DNA from: Nitrospirae bacterium JdFR-85
GTDB taxonomy: Bacteria > Nitrospirota > Thermodesulfovibrionia > Thermodesulfovibrionales > JdFR-85
Length of the DNA stretch: 64,000 nucleotides
NCBI GenBank assembly: GCA_002011745.1
Contig: MTOU01000021.1
Span: forward strand, 31,696 to 95,695
Direction of reading: 5' to 3'
Shown here: positions 23,534 to 32,071 of the stretch, in pieces
Position numbering within the stretch: the stretch's first letter is position 1
Layout: each line of letters begins with the position of its first letter
Notes under the pieces: model-generated
The model's database searches: none
What the model saw: only the letters and a program-made list of their open reading frames with translations
What the model was told of the DNA's origin: nothing
Translations under genes and position numbers: made by a program

Positions 23534-24293
23534 GAAAGAGAGACTCGATCTATTACTGTTTAAGAGAGGTCTTGTTGAGAGTAGACAACGTGCCAGAGCA
23601 CTTATTATAGCAGGTAAGGTTCTGGTTGATGGGGTAGCCCTTACAAAGACTGGTGCCCTTGTAAGTCCAGATGCAGATATAACCATTCAGTATGAGCTTC
23701 CCTACGTAAGCAGGGGTGGCCTGAAGTTGCAGGAGGCATTAGATTTCTTCAAAATTGACCTTAAGGATAAGATCGCAATGGATGTTGGTGCCTCTACCGG
23801 AGGTTTTACCGACTGTATACTCCAGAGAGGTGCAAAACGGGTATATGCGGTGGATGTGGGTTATGGTCAGCTACACTGGAGACTGAGAAAAGATCCAAGA
23901 GTGGTGGTAATGGAGAAGACGAATATCCGATATCTCGAAAGGGACAAGATTCCTGAAGATATTGACATAGCAACCATAGACCTCTCCTTTATTTCTCTAA
24001 TAAAGGTTTTACCAAAGGTGAAGGAGTTTCTGGGTCATGGTGCAGAGGTGCTTGCCCTTGTAAAGCCCCAGTTTGAGGTGGGCAGAGAAGAGGTGGAAAA
24101 GGGTGGGGTGGTTAGGTCTGAAGCCAAAAGGCTGAAGGCAGTGCAGAAGGTATGTAACTGCTTAGAGGAACTGGGCTTCAGGATAGAGGGCACAAAGGAG
24201 TGTACTGTTAAGGGACAGAAGAAGGGAAATGTAGAGTACTTTGTGTATGCCATATTGAAAGAGAATCCACCTTTTGTGTTAAAATGCCAGTAA
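23526..24293 (+). CDS. tlyA: TlyA-family rRNA methyltransferase (S4 plus FtsJ-like)
   Basis: S4 domain RLDLLLFKRGLVESRQRARALI, MDVGASTGGFTDCILQRGA, LVKPQFEVGR. Confidence 0.94.
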   Translation: MSKKERLDLLLFKRGLVESRQRARALIIAGKVLVDGVALTKTGALVSPDADITIQYELPYVSRGGLKLQEALDFFKIDLKDKIAMDVGASTGGFTDCILQRGAKRVYAVDVGYGQLHWRLRKDPRVVVMEKTNIRYLERDKIPEDIDIATIDLSFISLIKVLPKVKEFLGHGAEVLALVKPQFEVGREEVEKGGVVRSEAKRLKAVQKVCNCLEELGFRIEGTKECTVKGQKKGNVEYFVYAILKENPPFVLKCQ

Positions 24294-24294
24294 G

Positions 24295-24741
24295 ATGGAA
24301 GAGATTGGTATTGTACAGAGCATTGATGGGGTTATTGCAAAGGTTCTTGTAAAGAGAAAGAGTATCTGTGATAAATGTACTGAGGGGAAATGTTTGCTCA
24401 CTGAGGGTGGAGCAATAATTGAGGCATTCAACCAGGTGAAGGCAAGGGAAGGCCAAAGGGTGAAGGTTGTTTTCCGTCCTTATTCTTATCTGAAGGGGTC
24501 TGTAATTATATATGGTATTCCTGCTATAGCACTGGTTGTAGGTGCTATAGTTGGCAAGGAGTTTTTAAGTAGGTTTATTGAGACGATAGATCCTGACCTT
24601 TTGTCAGCAATTGGGGGCTTTGGACTTTTTCTGATAGCCTTCATTGCTGTAAGAGCGATCACATCAAGAATGGAAAAAAAGGTAGAGTACAAGCCTATTG
24701 TGGAGGAAATACTACCACCAGAGACAGTGGATGAAGAATAG
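24295..24741 (+). CDS. RseC/MucC-like SoxR-reducing system protein
   Basis: Cys cluster CDKCTEGKCL, two TM segments. Confidence 0.8.
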   Translation: MEEIGIVQSIDGVIAKVLVKRKSICDKCTEGKCLLTEGGAIIEAFNQVKAREGQRVKVVFRPYSYLKGSVIIYGIPAIALVVGAIVGKEFLSRFIETIDPDLLSAIGGFGLFLIAFIAVRAITSRMEKKVEYKPIVEEILPPETVDEE

Positions 24742-24784
24742 TTTATTCTGTTGGAGAATTTAAAAATAGAGCAAAGGGGGTAGC

Positions 24785-26872
24785 ATGGGTAAAGTGGATG
24801 TAAAGAATATCAGAACCTTTTCAGTTATTGCCCATAGTGGTGCAGGGAAGACATCTCTGGTTGAAGCAATGCTGTTTAATGCAGGTATGATCGACAGGAT
24901 GGGTTCAGTTGAGGCAGGAAACACAGTAACTGATTATGAACCTGAAGAGATTGAGAGAAAGATATCCATCACTTCTGCAATCGCTTTCTGTGACTGGAAT
25001 AATTACAGACTCAATATTATAGATACCCCTGGTTTTTTGAACTTTATAGAGGATACAAGGGGTTGTCTCAGGGTTTCAGATGGTGCAGTACTGATAGTGA
25101 GTGCAATATCAGGAGTTAAGGCTGAGACAGAAAAGATATGGAAATATGCCTGCGAGTATGAACTGCCAAGAATAGTCTTTGTGAATAAGCTTGATAAAGA
25201 GAATGCGAGTTTTTCAAGGGCGATTGGTGATATAGAGAAGTCTTTTGAGACAGAGGCGATCCCTTTGAATATACCTATTGGTGAGGCAGACAGTTTCTCA
25301 GGGATTGTAGACCTGATAAAGATGAAGGCATATAAATGGGAAAATGGCAAGAGAGTAGAGATAGAGCTTCCTGACTCAGAGGATGTGAATGAGTATAGAA
25401 AGAAACTGGTGGAAAAGATTGCAGAGGCTGATGATGAACTTATAGAGAAGTATCTGGAAGGTGAGGACCTATCTGAAGAAGAGATTATCAGGGGTATAAA
25501 AGAAGGTTCCCTCACAAGGAGGTTTCTCCCTGTGGTCTGTGGAGCTGCCACCCAGAATGTGGGGATAGACCTGCTGATGGATGCCATTGTGCTCTGTCTG
25601 CCTTCTCCTGAAGAGATGGCAAGGATAAGACCGATAGTGGGTAGAAATCCCAAGGATGGTTCAGAAGTGACAAGAAATCCCTCTCCTGAAGCCCCCCTCT
25701 CTGCATATGTATTCAAGACCATAGCTGATCCCTTCGCAGGTAAACTCACTGTGATGAGAGTCTACTCCGGCACCCTCAGGGCAGACTCTACTGTCTATAA
25801 TGCATCCACTGATACAAAGGAGAGGATAGGGCAGGTCTCTTATCTTCTTGGAAAAAAACAGGTTCCTGCACAGACAGCAGGTCCTGGAGAGATTGCTGTG
25901 GTTGCAAAGCTGAAAGAGACCAACACAGGAGACACCATCTGTGATGAGTCAGCACCGATTGTTTTTGATAGAGTAACTTTTGCAGAGCCAATCCTCTCTT
26001 ATGCGATTGCTCCAAAGAGTAAAGGGGATGAAGAGAAGATCAGTGCAGGACTGCACAAGATAGCAGAAGAGGACCCTACCCTAAGGTATTACAGGGACGA
26101 GGAGACCAATGAGCTCATACTTTCAGGTATGGGGCAGGTGCATATTGAGGTGGCTTTACAGAAACTCCAGAGAAAGTTTGGTGTTAGTGTAGAGATGAAG
26201 ACCCCTAAGATACCCTATCGTGAAACGATCAAAGGCAGAGCAAAGGCTCAGGGTAAATACAAGAAACAGACAGGCGGTAGAGGCCAGTATGGTGACTGCT
26301 GGATAGAGATAGAACCACTACCCAGGGGTGCAGGGTTTGAGTTTGTGGACAAGATAGTTGGAGGTGTTATCCCGAGGCAGTATATACCTGCAGTGGAGAA
26401 GGGTATAGTTGAGGCACTTAAAGAAGGGATACTTGCAGGTTATCCAATGGTTGACCTGAGGGTTACTCTCTATGATGGTTCTTACCACTCTGTGGACTCC
26501 TCAGAGCTTGCCTTTAAGATCGCGGGTTCTCTTGCAATTAAGAAGGCAGCCATGGAGGCAAAGCCTGTGTTGCTGGAGCCTATAATGAAGGTGGAGGTGA
26601 TCACTCCAGAGGATACCCTTGGAGCAGTAATAGGAGACCTTAATGCAAAAAGGGGGAAAGTCCAGGGTGTAGAGCCCCAAGCTGGTGGTAATCAGAAGAT
26701 TGTTGCCCTTGTGCCAATGGCTGAGATGCTCACATATGCAAATCAGCTACATAGCCTCACCTCGGGCAGAGGACTCTATACAATGGAATTTTCCCATTAT
26801 GAGGAGGTTCCAGGGAATATTGCACAGAAGATCATTACTGAAAGAAAGACAGAAAAGGAAGCAGCAAAATAA
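24785..26872 (+). CDS. Elongation factor G-like paralog (EF-G2 type)
   Basis: EF-G domains; variant G1 AHSGAGKTSL and variant G3 DTPGFLNF; NKLD. Confidence 0.9.
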   Translation: MGKVDVKNIRTFSVIAHSGAGKTSLVEAMLFNAGMIDRMGSVEAGNTVTDYEPEEIERKISITSAIAFCDWNNYRLNIIDTPGFLNFIEDTRGCLRVSDGAVLIVSAISGVKAETEKIWKYACEYELPRIVFVNKLDKENASFSRAIGDIEKSFETEAIPLNIPIGEADSFSGIVDLIKMKAYKWENGKRVEIELPDSEDVNEYRKKLVEKIAEADDELIEKYLEGEDLSEEEIIRGIKEGSLTRRFLPVVCGAATQNVGIDLLMDAIVLCLPSPEEMARIRPIVGRNPKDGSEVTRNPSPEAPLSAYVFKTIADPFAGKLTVMRVYSGTLRADSTVYNASTDTKERIGQVSYLLGKKQVPAQTAGPGEIAVVAKLKETNTGDTICDESAPIVFDRVTFAEPILSYAIAPKSKGDEEKISAGLHKIAEEDPTLRYYRDEETNELILSGMGQVHIEVALQKLQRKFGVSVEMKTPKIPYRETIKGRAKAQGKYKKQTGGRGQYGDCWIEIEPLPRGAGFEFVDKIVGGVIPRQYIPAVEKGIVEALKEGILAGYPMVDLRVTLYDGSYHSVDSSELAFKIAGSLAIKKAAMEAKPVLLEPIMKVEVITPEDTLGAVIGDLNAKRGKVQGVEPQAGGNQKIVALVPMAEMLTYANQLHSLTSGRGLYTMEFSHYEEVPGNIAQKIITERKTEKEAAK

Positions 26873-26888
26873 TAAAGCAGGATATCTC

Positions 26889-27356
26889 TTGTTCTTTGTT
26901 GCTTTCTTTTTGTTAATTACAGTTATAGATGCGTCAGCTACTGTAGATATAGAGAAGAATAATTCACTGGTAGTTGTGAGGATTAAGGATGAGAAGCTTT
27001 CTGAGGTACTGAATTATCTGGCAGAGAGGTTTGGATTTGCCCTTGATATAAGGTATCCTCTAACAGAAAGGATTTCAACAGCAATAAAGGCATCTTCTCT
27101 GGAAGAGGTAATAATAAAACTCCTGAGCCTCTATTATATAAAAAATTATTCCATACATTTTGACTCCCAAGGCAATATCAAAGGTGTGAAATTCTATAAA
27201 CCTGGATCCTCAACTAAACCATTTGAGAAGACCTCTATATCTGAGAAGATATCGAAATCTCCTGAAGAACCAGAGGAGGAGGCTCCTGCTGAAAAGGTGC
27301 CATTATATGAGGTGCCCTCGAAGCCCCTTTATCTTCCACCTAAGAGTACCTATTGA
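26889..27356 (+). CDS. Exported hypothetical protein with STN/secretin-N-like segment
   Basis: Downstream part of ORF 26685..27356; plausible TTG start at 26889 gives a signal peptide; LSEVLNYLAERFGFALDI resembles STN domains; Pro/Glu-rich C-terminus. Confidence 0.55.
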   Translation: MFFVAFFLLITVIDASATVDIEKNNSLVVVRIKDEKLSEVLNYLAERFGFALDIRYPLTERISTAIKASSLEEVIIKLLSLYYIKNYSIHFDSQGNIKGVKFYKPGSSTKPFEKTSISEKISKSPEEPEEEAPAEKVPLYEVPSKPLYLPPKSTY

Positions 27357-27385
27357 AAAATTTGATTTTATAGAGGAGGTTTTCT

Positions 27386-27895
27386 TTGGAAGAGAAAGAG
27401 ATTGTTCCTTTGCTGAGGTCACTGGGGTGTGGTGAGAATGTAATAGCCCATATACTCGCTGTAAGGAGGCTGGCGCTACAAATAGCAGATTCAGTAACCA
27501 TCTCTGTTGACCGTGAGCTTCTTGAAAAGGGTGCAGTTTATCATGATATTGGTAGGGCCAAGACTCATGGGATTGAGCATGCAGTGGTTGGTGCTGAGAT
27601 GGCAAAGAATATGGGGCTTGACGAAAGAGTTATAAGAATCATTGAGAGACATATAGGAGCAGGGATAAGTAGACAAGAGGCTGTAGCGCTTGGTCTGCCT
27701 GAGAGGGATTATATACCAGAGACACCTGAGGAGAAAATAGTAGCATATGCTGACAATCTTATTGATGGAGACAGAGTAGTCAGTTTTGAAGAAGCACTAA
27801 GGAGATTCAAACTCATACTCGGTGAGGACCATCCTGCTGTTGAGAGGTTTATAAAGATGCATAAAGAGATCGAGAACTGGAGGGAAGGTCAATAA
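27386..27895 (+). CDS. HD-domain (HDIG-type) phosphohydrolase
   Basis: AVYHDIGRAKTHGIEHAVVGAEMAK and RHIGAG. Confidence 0.88.
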   Translation: MEEKEIVPLLRSLGCGENVIAHILAVRRLALQIADSVTISVDRELLEKGAVYHDIGRAKTHGIEHAVVGAEMAKNMGLDERVIRIIERHIGAGISRQEAVALGLPERDYIPETPEEKIVAYADNLIDGDRVVSFEEALRRFKLILGEDHPAVERFIKMHKEIENWREGQ

Positions 27896-27939
27896 TTTCA
27901 GTATTTTTAACCTTTTTTTTGTTAATATATTAATTAACT

Positions 27940-29277
27940 ATGAGAAGGGGAGTGGCCAGAAAGGTACTTATCCTACTGGGCATCCTGTTTCTACTGGGGA
28001 CTGCAGATGCCAGTACTGTTAAAGAGTTCATACTCGACAATGGTCTGAAAATACTTGTATCAGAGGATCATAAGGCCCCTATTGCTACCTTCCAGATATG
28101 GTATAGGGTAGGCTCAAGAGATGAACCTGGTGGGAAAAGTGGCATCAGCCATCTGCTTGAACATATGATGTTTAAGGGGAGTAAGAACTTCGGTCCAAAG
28201 ACATTTTCACGACTCATTCAAAAGAACGGTGGTGTTGACAATGCCTTCACCACAAGGGATTATACAATGTATTATGAGACACTTCCTTCTGACAGAATAG
28301 AACTTGCCTTGGAGTTGGAGGCTGACAGGATGAAGAATCTTCTTCTCAGGGATGAGGATGTAAGGTATGAACGTAATGTAGTTATGGAGGAAAGAAGACT
28401 TAGATACGAAGATGACCCCCAGAGCCTTGTGTATGAGGAAGTGGTTGCTACTGCATTTAAGGTGCATCCATATCATAATCCTGTAATAGGCTGGATGTCA
28501 GAGATTGCCAGTATAACAAAGGAAGACCTCTTTAAACATTATAGGTCCTATTATTGTTCCCAGAATGCCTTTATAGTGGTGGCAGGTGATGTAAAGGCAG
28601 AGAAGATACTGAATATGGTAAAAAAATACTTCAGTGATGTTCCTGAATGTCCTGAAAGGAGACCCCTCTCATCTCAGGAGCCCCAGCAGCGGGGTGAAAA
28701 AAGGGTGTATGTGAAGAAAGAAGCAAAATTGCCTTATGTGTTGATTGCCTACCATGTTCCGAGCTTTCCAGATCCAGACAGTGCTGCTCTTGATGTGCTG
28801 AGTTCTGTGCTTTCTGGCAAAAGTGGAAGGTTGTACAAGAAGCTTGTGCGTGACAGGAAAGTGGCAATAGGGGCTTTTGCCTCTTACAATGGATTGCAGA
28901 TTGATCCATTTCTGTTTTTTCTTGGAGGTACAGCGACAGAGGGCACTGATGGCACCACCTTGGAGAAGGCACTACTTGAGGTTGTGGAGGAGATAAAGAG
29001 GAAGTTACCTGAGGAGAAAGAAGTACAGAAGGCAAAGAACCAGATTGAAGCCACCTTTATAATGGGACAGGATTCCATATTCTTTCAGGCAGAGCTTATA
29101 GGGATGTTTGAGATACTTGGAGACTGGCGCCTGAAAGAGAGATATCTTCAACAACTAAACGAGGTTACTCCAGATGATGTCTCTCGTGTAGCAAGAAAAT
29201 ATCTTACCAAGGAGAACAGGACAGTAGGTATACTCATACCCATAGATAGAAAGAAATCAGAAGGAACAGGTCATTAA
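27940..29277 (+). CDS. Exported M16-family zinc peptidase
   Basis: Inverted zinc motif HLLEHMMFKGSKN; signal peptide. Confidence 0.93.
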   Translation: MRRGVARKVLILLGILFLLGTADASTVKEFILDNGLKILVSEDHKAPIATFQIWYRVGSRDEPGGKSGISHLLEHMMFKGSKNFGPKTFSRLIQKNGGVDNAFTTRDYTMYYETLPSDRIELALELEADRMKNLLLRDEDVRYERNVVMEERRLRYEDDPQSLVYEEVVATAFKVHPYHNPVIGWMSEIASITKEDLFKHYRSYYCSQNAFIVVAGDVKAEKILNMVKKYFSDVPECPERRPLSSQEPQQRGEKRVYVKKEAKLPYVLIAYHVPSFPDPDSAALDVLSSVLSGKSGRLYKKLVRDRKVAIGAFASYNGLQIDPFLFFLGGTATEGTDGTTLEKALLEVVEEIKRKLPEEKEVQKAKNQIEATFIMGQDSIFFQAELIGMFEILGDWRLKERYLQQLNEVTPDDVSRVARKYLTKENRTVGILIPIDRKKSEGTGH

Positions 29278-29286
29278 GGGGGCGGA

Positions 29287-30069
29287 ATGTGGCTGTCTGA
29301 GGCATTCAGGTATATCAGGTGGCAGGATATTCTGGATATACTTATTGTTGCCTTTGTGATATATCGGCTACTTCTGCTTATAAAAGGTACAAGGGCTGTA
29401 CAGATGATCATTGGACTCTTAATTCTGCTTGCTGCCTTCTTTCTCTCTGATTATCTACAACTGCATACCATGTATTGGATTATTCAGAGTTTCTGGGCAC
29501 AGGTGGTCCTTGCCCTTATAATCCTTTTTCAGCCAGAAATAAGAAAGGCCCTTGCGAGAATGGGACAACCTCCCTTTCTGCCCAATCTTGCACCTGCATC
29601 AGAGATGAAGTCTGTAGATGAGATAGTAAGGGCTGCTGTGACCATGGCAAACAGAAAGATAGGGGCCCTTATTGTTTTAGAGAGGGATATCTCCCTGAAT
29701 GAATTGGTAGAGATAGGGACACACCTTGATGCAAGGGTGTCAAAGGAATTGCTGTTAAGCATATTTCATCCCTCTTCACCTATACATGATGGTGCTGTGA
29801 TAATAAGAGGAGACAGGGTGGTTGCTGCAGGATGTTTCCTTCCTATCACATTCAGGGCAGACATAAGCCGATCTCTTGGGACCAGACATAGGGCAGCCCT
29901 TGGTTTAACCGAGGAGTCAGATGCTGTGGTTGTAGTAGTTTCTGAGGAGACAGGAATGATATCTGTTGCAGAGTACGGCAGATTGGAAAGCCCTATGGAT
30001 ATGGGTTCACTTATGGAGTATTTAACAAGGGTCTTCACAGAACGGAAAACAGAGAGGAGACGGAAGTGA
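29287..30069 (+). CDS. cdaA: Diadenylate cyclase
   Basis: Three TM segments; DAC motifs PIHDGAVII and LGTRHRAALGLTEESDAVVVVVSEETG. Confidence 0.96.
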   Translation: MWLSEAFRYIRWQDILDILIVAFVIYRLLLLIKGTRAVQMIIGLLILLAAFFLSDYLQLHTMYWIIQSFWAQVVLALIILFQPEIRKALARMGQPPFLPNLAPASEMKSVDEIVRAAVTMANRKIGALIVLERDISLNELVEIGTHLDARVSKELLLSIFHPSSPIHDGAVIIRGDRVVAAGCFLPITFRADISRSLGTRHRAALGLTEESDAVVVVVSEETGMISVAEYGRLESPMDMGSLMEYLTRVFTERKTERRRK

Positions 30070-30716
30070 TGGTGAAGTTGAATCAGGTCTTTCTTAATAA
30101 TATAGGACTTAAGCTTCTGTCTCTTGCACTCGCAGTGGTGCTCTGGTATCTGATATCAGCAAAAGGTGTCTCTGAAGTGACTATTGAGGTGCCAATTGAA
30201 TATGTGAATATACCTCAAGGGTATGAGATTGTTTATAAAAATGTGGATAGAGTGAATATTACACTCTTTGGGAGTGAAAGAATTCTCAGATCTCTCAAGA
30301 CAGAGGACCTGAGGGTTACAGTGGATATGAAGGGCAAGACAGAAGGTAGACTGAGGTATAAGATAACCAAAAAGGATATTAAGATCCCTTCTGCAGTCAA
30401 TGTCTCTGAGATAGAGCCTTCACAGGTAGAGGTATTGCTTGACAGAACAGAGACAAAGACAGTCCCTGTAGTGGTTTCTTTATCAGGGCGACTGAAAGAT
30501 AAATATAAAATGGAGATAGAACCGTCAGAGATTGTTATAGCAGGGCCTTCGAGTATCTTAAAGAAGGTTAGATATGTCATTACTGATAGGATAGTTCCAG
30601 AGGATGTGGGAACAAATACAGTGAAGCGGGTCAGGGTCCATTCAGAATTTGAGAGGGTGAGACTACTTACAGATACAGTGGAGATTAGGTTTATAAAAAA
30701 GGAGGCAGAGAAATGA
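30066..30716 (+). CDS. cdaR: YbbR-domain protein (CdaR)
   Basis: N-terminal TM plus YbbR repeats; ATGA coupling to cdaA. Confidence 0.92.
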   Translation: MMVKLNQVFLNNIGLKLLSLALAVVLWYLISAKGVSEVTIEVPIEYVNIPQGYEIVYKNVDRVNITLFGSERILRSLKTEDLRVTVDMKGKTEGRLRYKITKKDIKIPSAVNVSEIEPSQVEVLLDRTETKTVPVVVSLSGRLKDKYKMEIEPSEIVIAGPSSILKKVRYVITDRIVPEDVGTNTVKRVRVHSEFERVRLLTDTVEIRFIKKEAEK

Positions 30717-32071
30717 AACTCTTTGGTACTGATGGTATCAGAGGTATGGTTAATCGTAATCCCATGACTCCAGAGACAGTAGTAAAGATTGGGATGGCAG
30801 CGGCAAAGACACTCAGAAAGATTGGTGGCCGCAATAGAATTCTTATAGGAAAGGATACGAGAATATCGGGATATATGCTTGAGAGCGCGCTTACCTCTGG
30901 AATCTGCTCTATGGGGATGAATGTGGTACTGGTGGGTCCTTTACCTACTCCTGGGGTGGCATATCTCACAAGAACAATGAGAATGGATGCAGGTATTGTC
31001 ATATCTGCTTCACATAATCCCTTCCAGGACAATGGGATAAAGTTTTTCGGACCTGATGGTTTTAAATTGTCTGACAGTATTGAAGAAGAGATAGAAAGAC
31101 TTGTGCTGGCTAAATCTTTCCTGGATGAGCGTCCTGTAGGGGCATCTATTGGCAAGGCTTACAGACTTGAGGATGCCACAGGCCGATACATAGAATTCAT
31201 AAAATCGACAATACCAAAGGGTTTTACACTGGAGGGGCTAAAGGTAGTTGTGGACTGTGCCAATGGTGCAGCATACAAGATAACCCCTACTGTATTGACT
31301 GAACTGGGGGCAGAGGTGATTACCATCAATAATCATCCTGATGGAACGAATATAAACCACTGCTGTGGCTCTACAGATCTACACCACCTCAAAGAGGAGG
31401 TACTACGTCATGGTGCCCATGTAGGAGTGGCCCATGATGGTGATGCTGACAGGTGTATGCTTGTTGATGAGGAGGGGAGAGAGGTGGATGGAGACATGAT
31501 GATGGCAGCATGGGCTAAGGAGATGAAGAAAGAAGGAATCCTGAAACGTAATACAGTTGTGGCAACAGTTATGACAAATCTTGGAGTGGAAAGGTATCTA
31601 CAGAAGAAGAGGATTAGGCTTGTAAGGACTCCTGTTGGAGACAGATATGTAGTAGAGGAGATGATAAAAGGGGGTTATAACCTGGGAGGTGAACAGTCAG
31701 GACATATAATATTCTTTGACTACAACACCACAGGGGATGGACCTGTAACGGCACTACAGATGCTGTACCTTATGAAGAAGAAGGAGAGAACTTTGTCAGA
31801 GCTTGTCTCTGATATATTCCTATATCCCCAAATACTGATAAATATTGAAGTAAAGGATAAAAGTGTTATCGAAGATGCCAGGGTTAAGAAGTCTATAAAG
31901 GCTGCAGAGCAGAAGCTCTCTAAGGAGGGAAGGATTCTCGTGAGACCCTCAGGAACAGAGCAGAAGATAAGGGTTATGGTTGAGGGAGCTGACAGGGAAC
32001 TGATTCAGGAGATAGCAGAAGAGGTGTCAGAGACTATAAAAAATACAGACAACTCCAGAAGTGGTGGTTGA
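30713..32071 (+). CDS. glmM: Phosphoglucosamine mutase
   Basis: LFGTDGIRGMVN, GIVISASHNPFQDNGIKFFG, DGDADRCMLVDE, RPSGTEQKIRVMVEG. Confidence 0.97.
   Translation: MKLFGTDGIRGMVNRNPMTPETVVKIGMAAAKTLRKIGGRNRILIGKDTRISGYMLESALTSGICSMGMNVVLVGPLPTPGVAYLTRTMRMDAGIVISASHNPFQDNGIKFFGPDGFKLSDSIEEEIERLVLAKSFLDERPVGASIGKAYRLEDATGRYIEFIKSTIPKGFTLEGLKVVVDCANGAAYKITPTVLTELGAEVITINNHPDGTNINHCCGSTDLHHLKEEVLRHGAHVGVAHDGDADRCMLVDEEGREVDGDMMMAAWAKEMKKEGILKRNTVVATVMTNLGVERYLQKKRIRLVRTPVGDRYVVEEMIKGGYNLGGEQSGHIIFFDYNTTGDGPVTALQMLYLMKKKERTLSELVSDIFLYPQILINIEVKDKSVIEDARVKKSIKAAEQKLSKEGRILVRPSGTEQKIRVMVEGADRELIQEIAEEVSETIKNTDNSRSGG

Noticed and set aside
25003-25749. 248-aa minus-strand Ser-rich ORF
   Set aside because: Antisense shadow of the EF-G-like gene; Ser/Ile-rich composition typical of reverse-frame artefacts.
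26685-27356. Full ORF 26685..27356 as listed
   Set aside because: The first ~68 codons overlap the fusA-like gene in another frame; the signal peptide points to a start near 26889.
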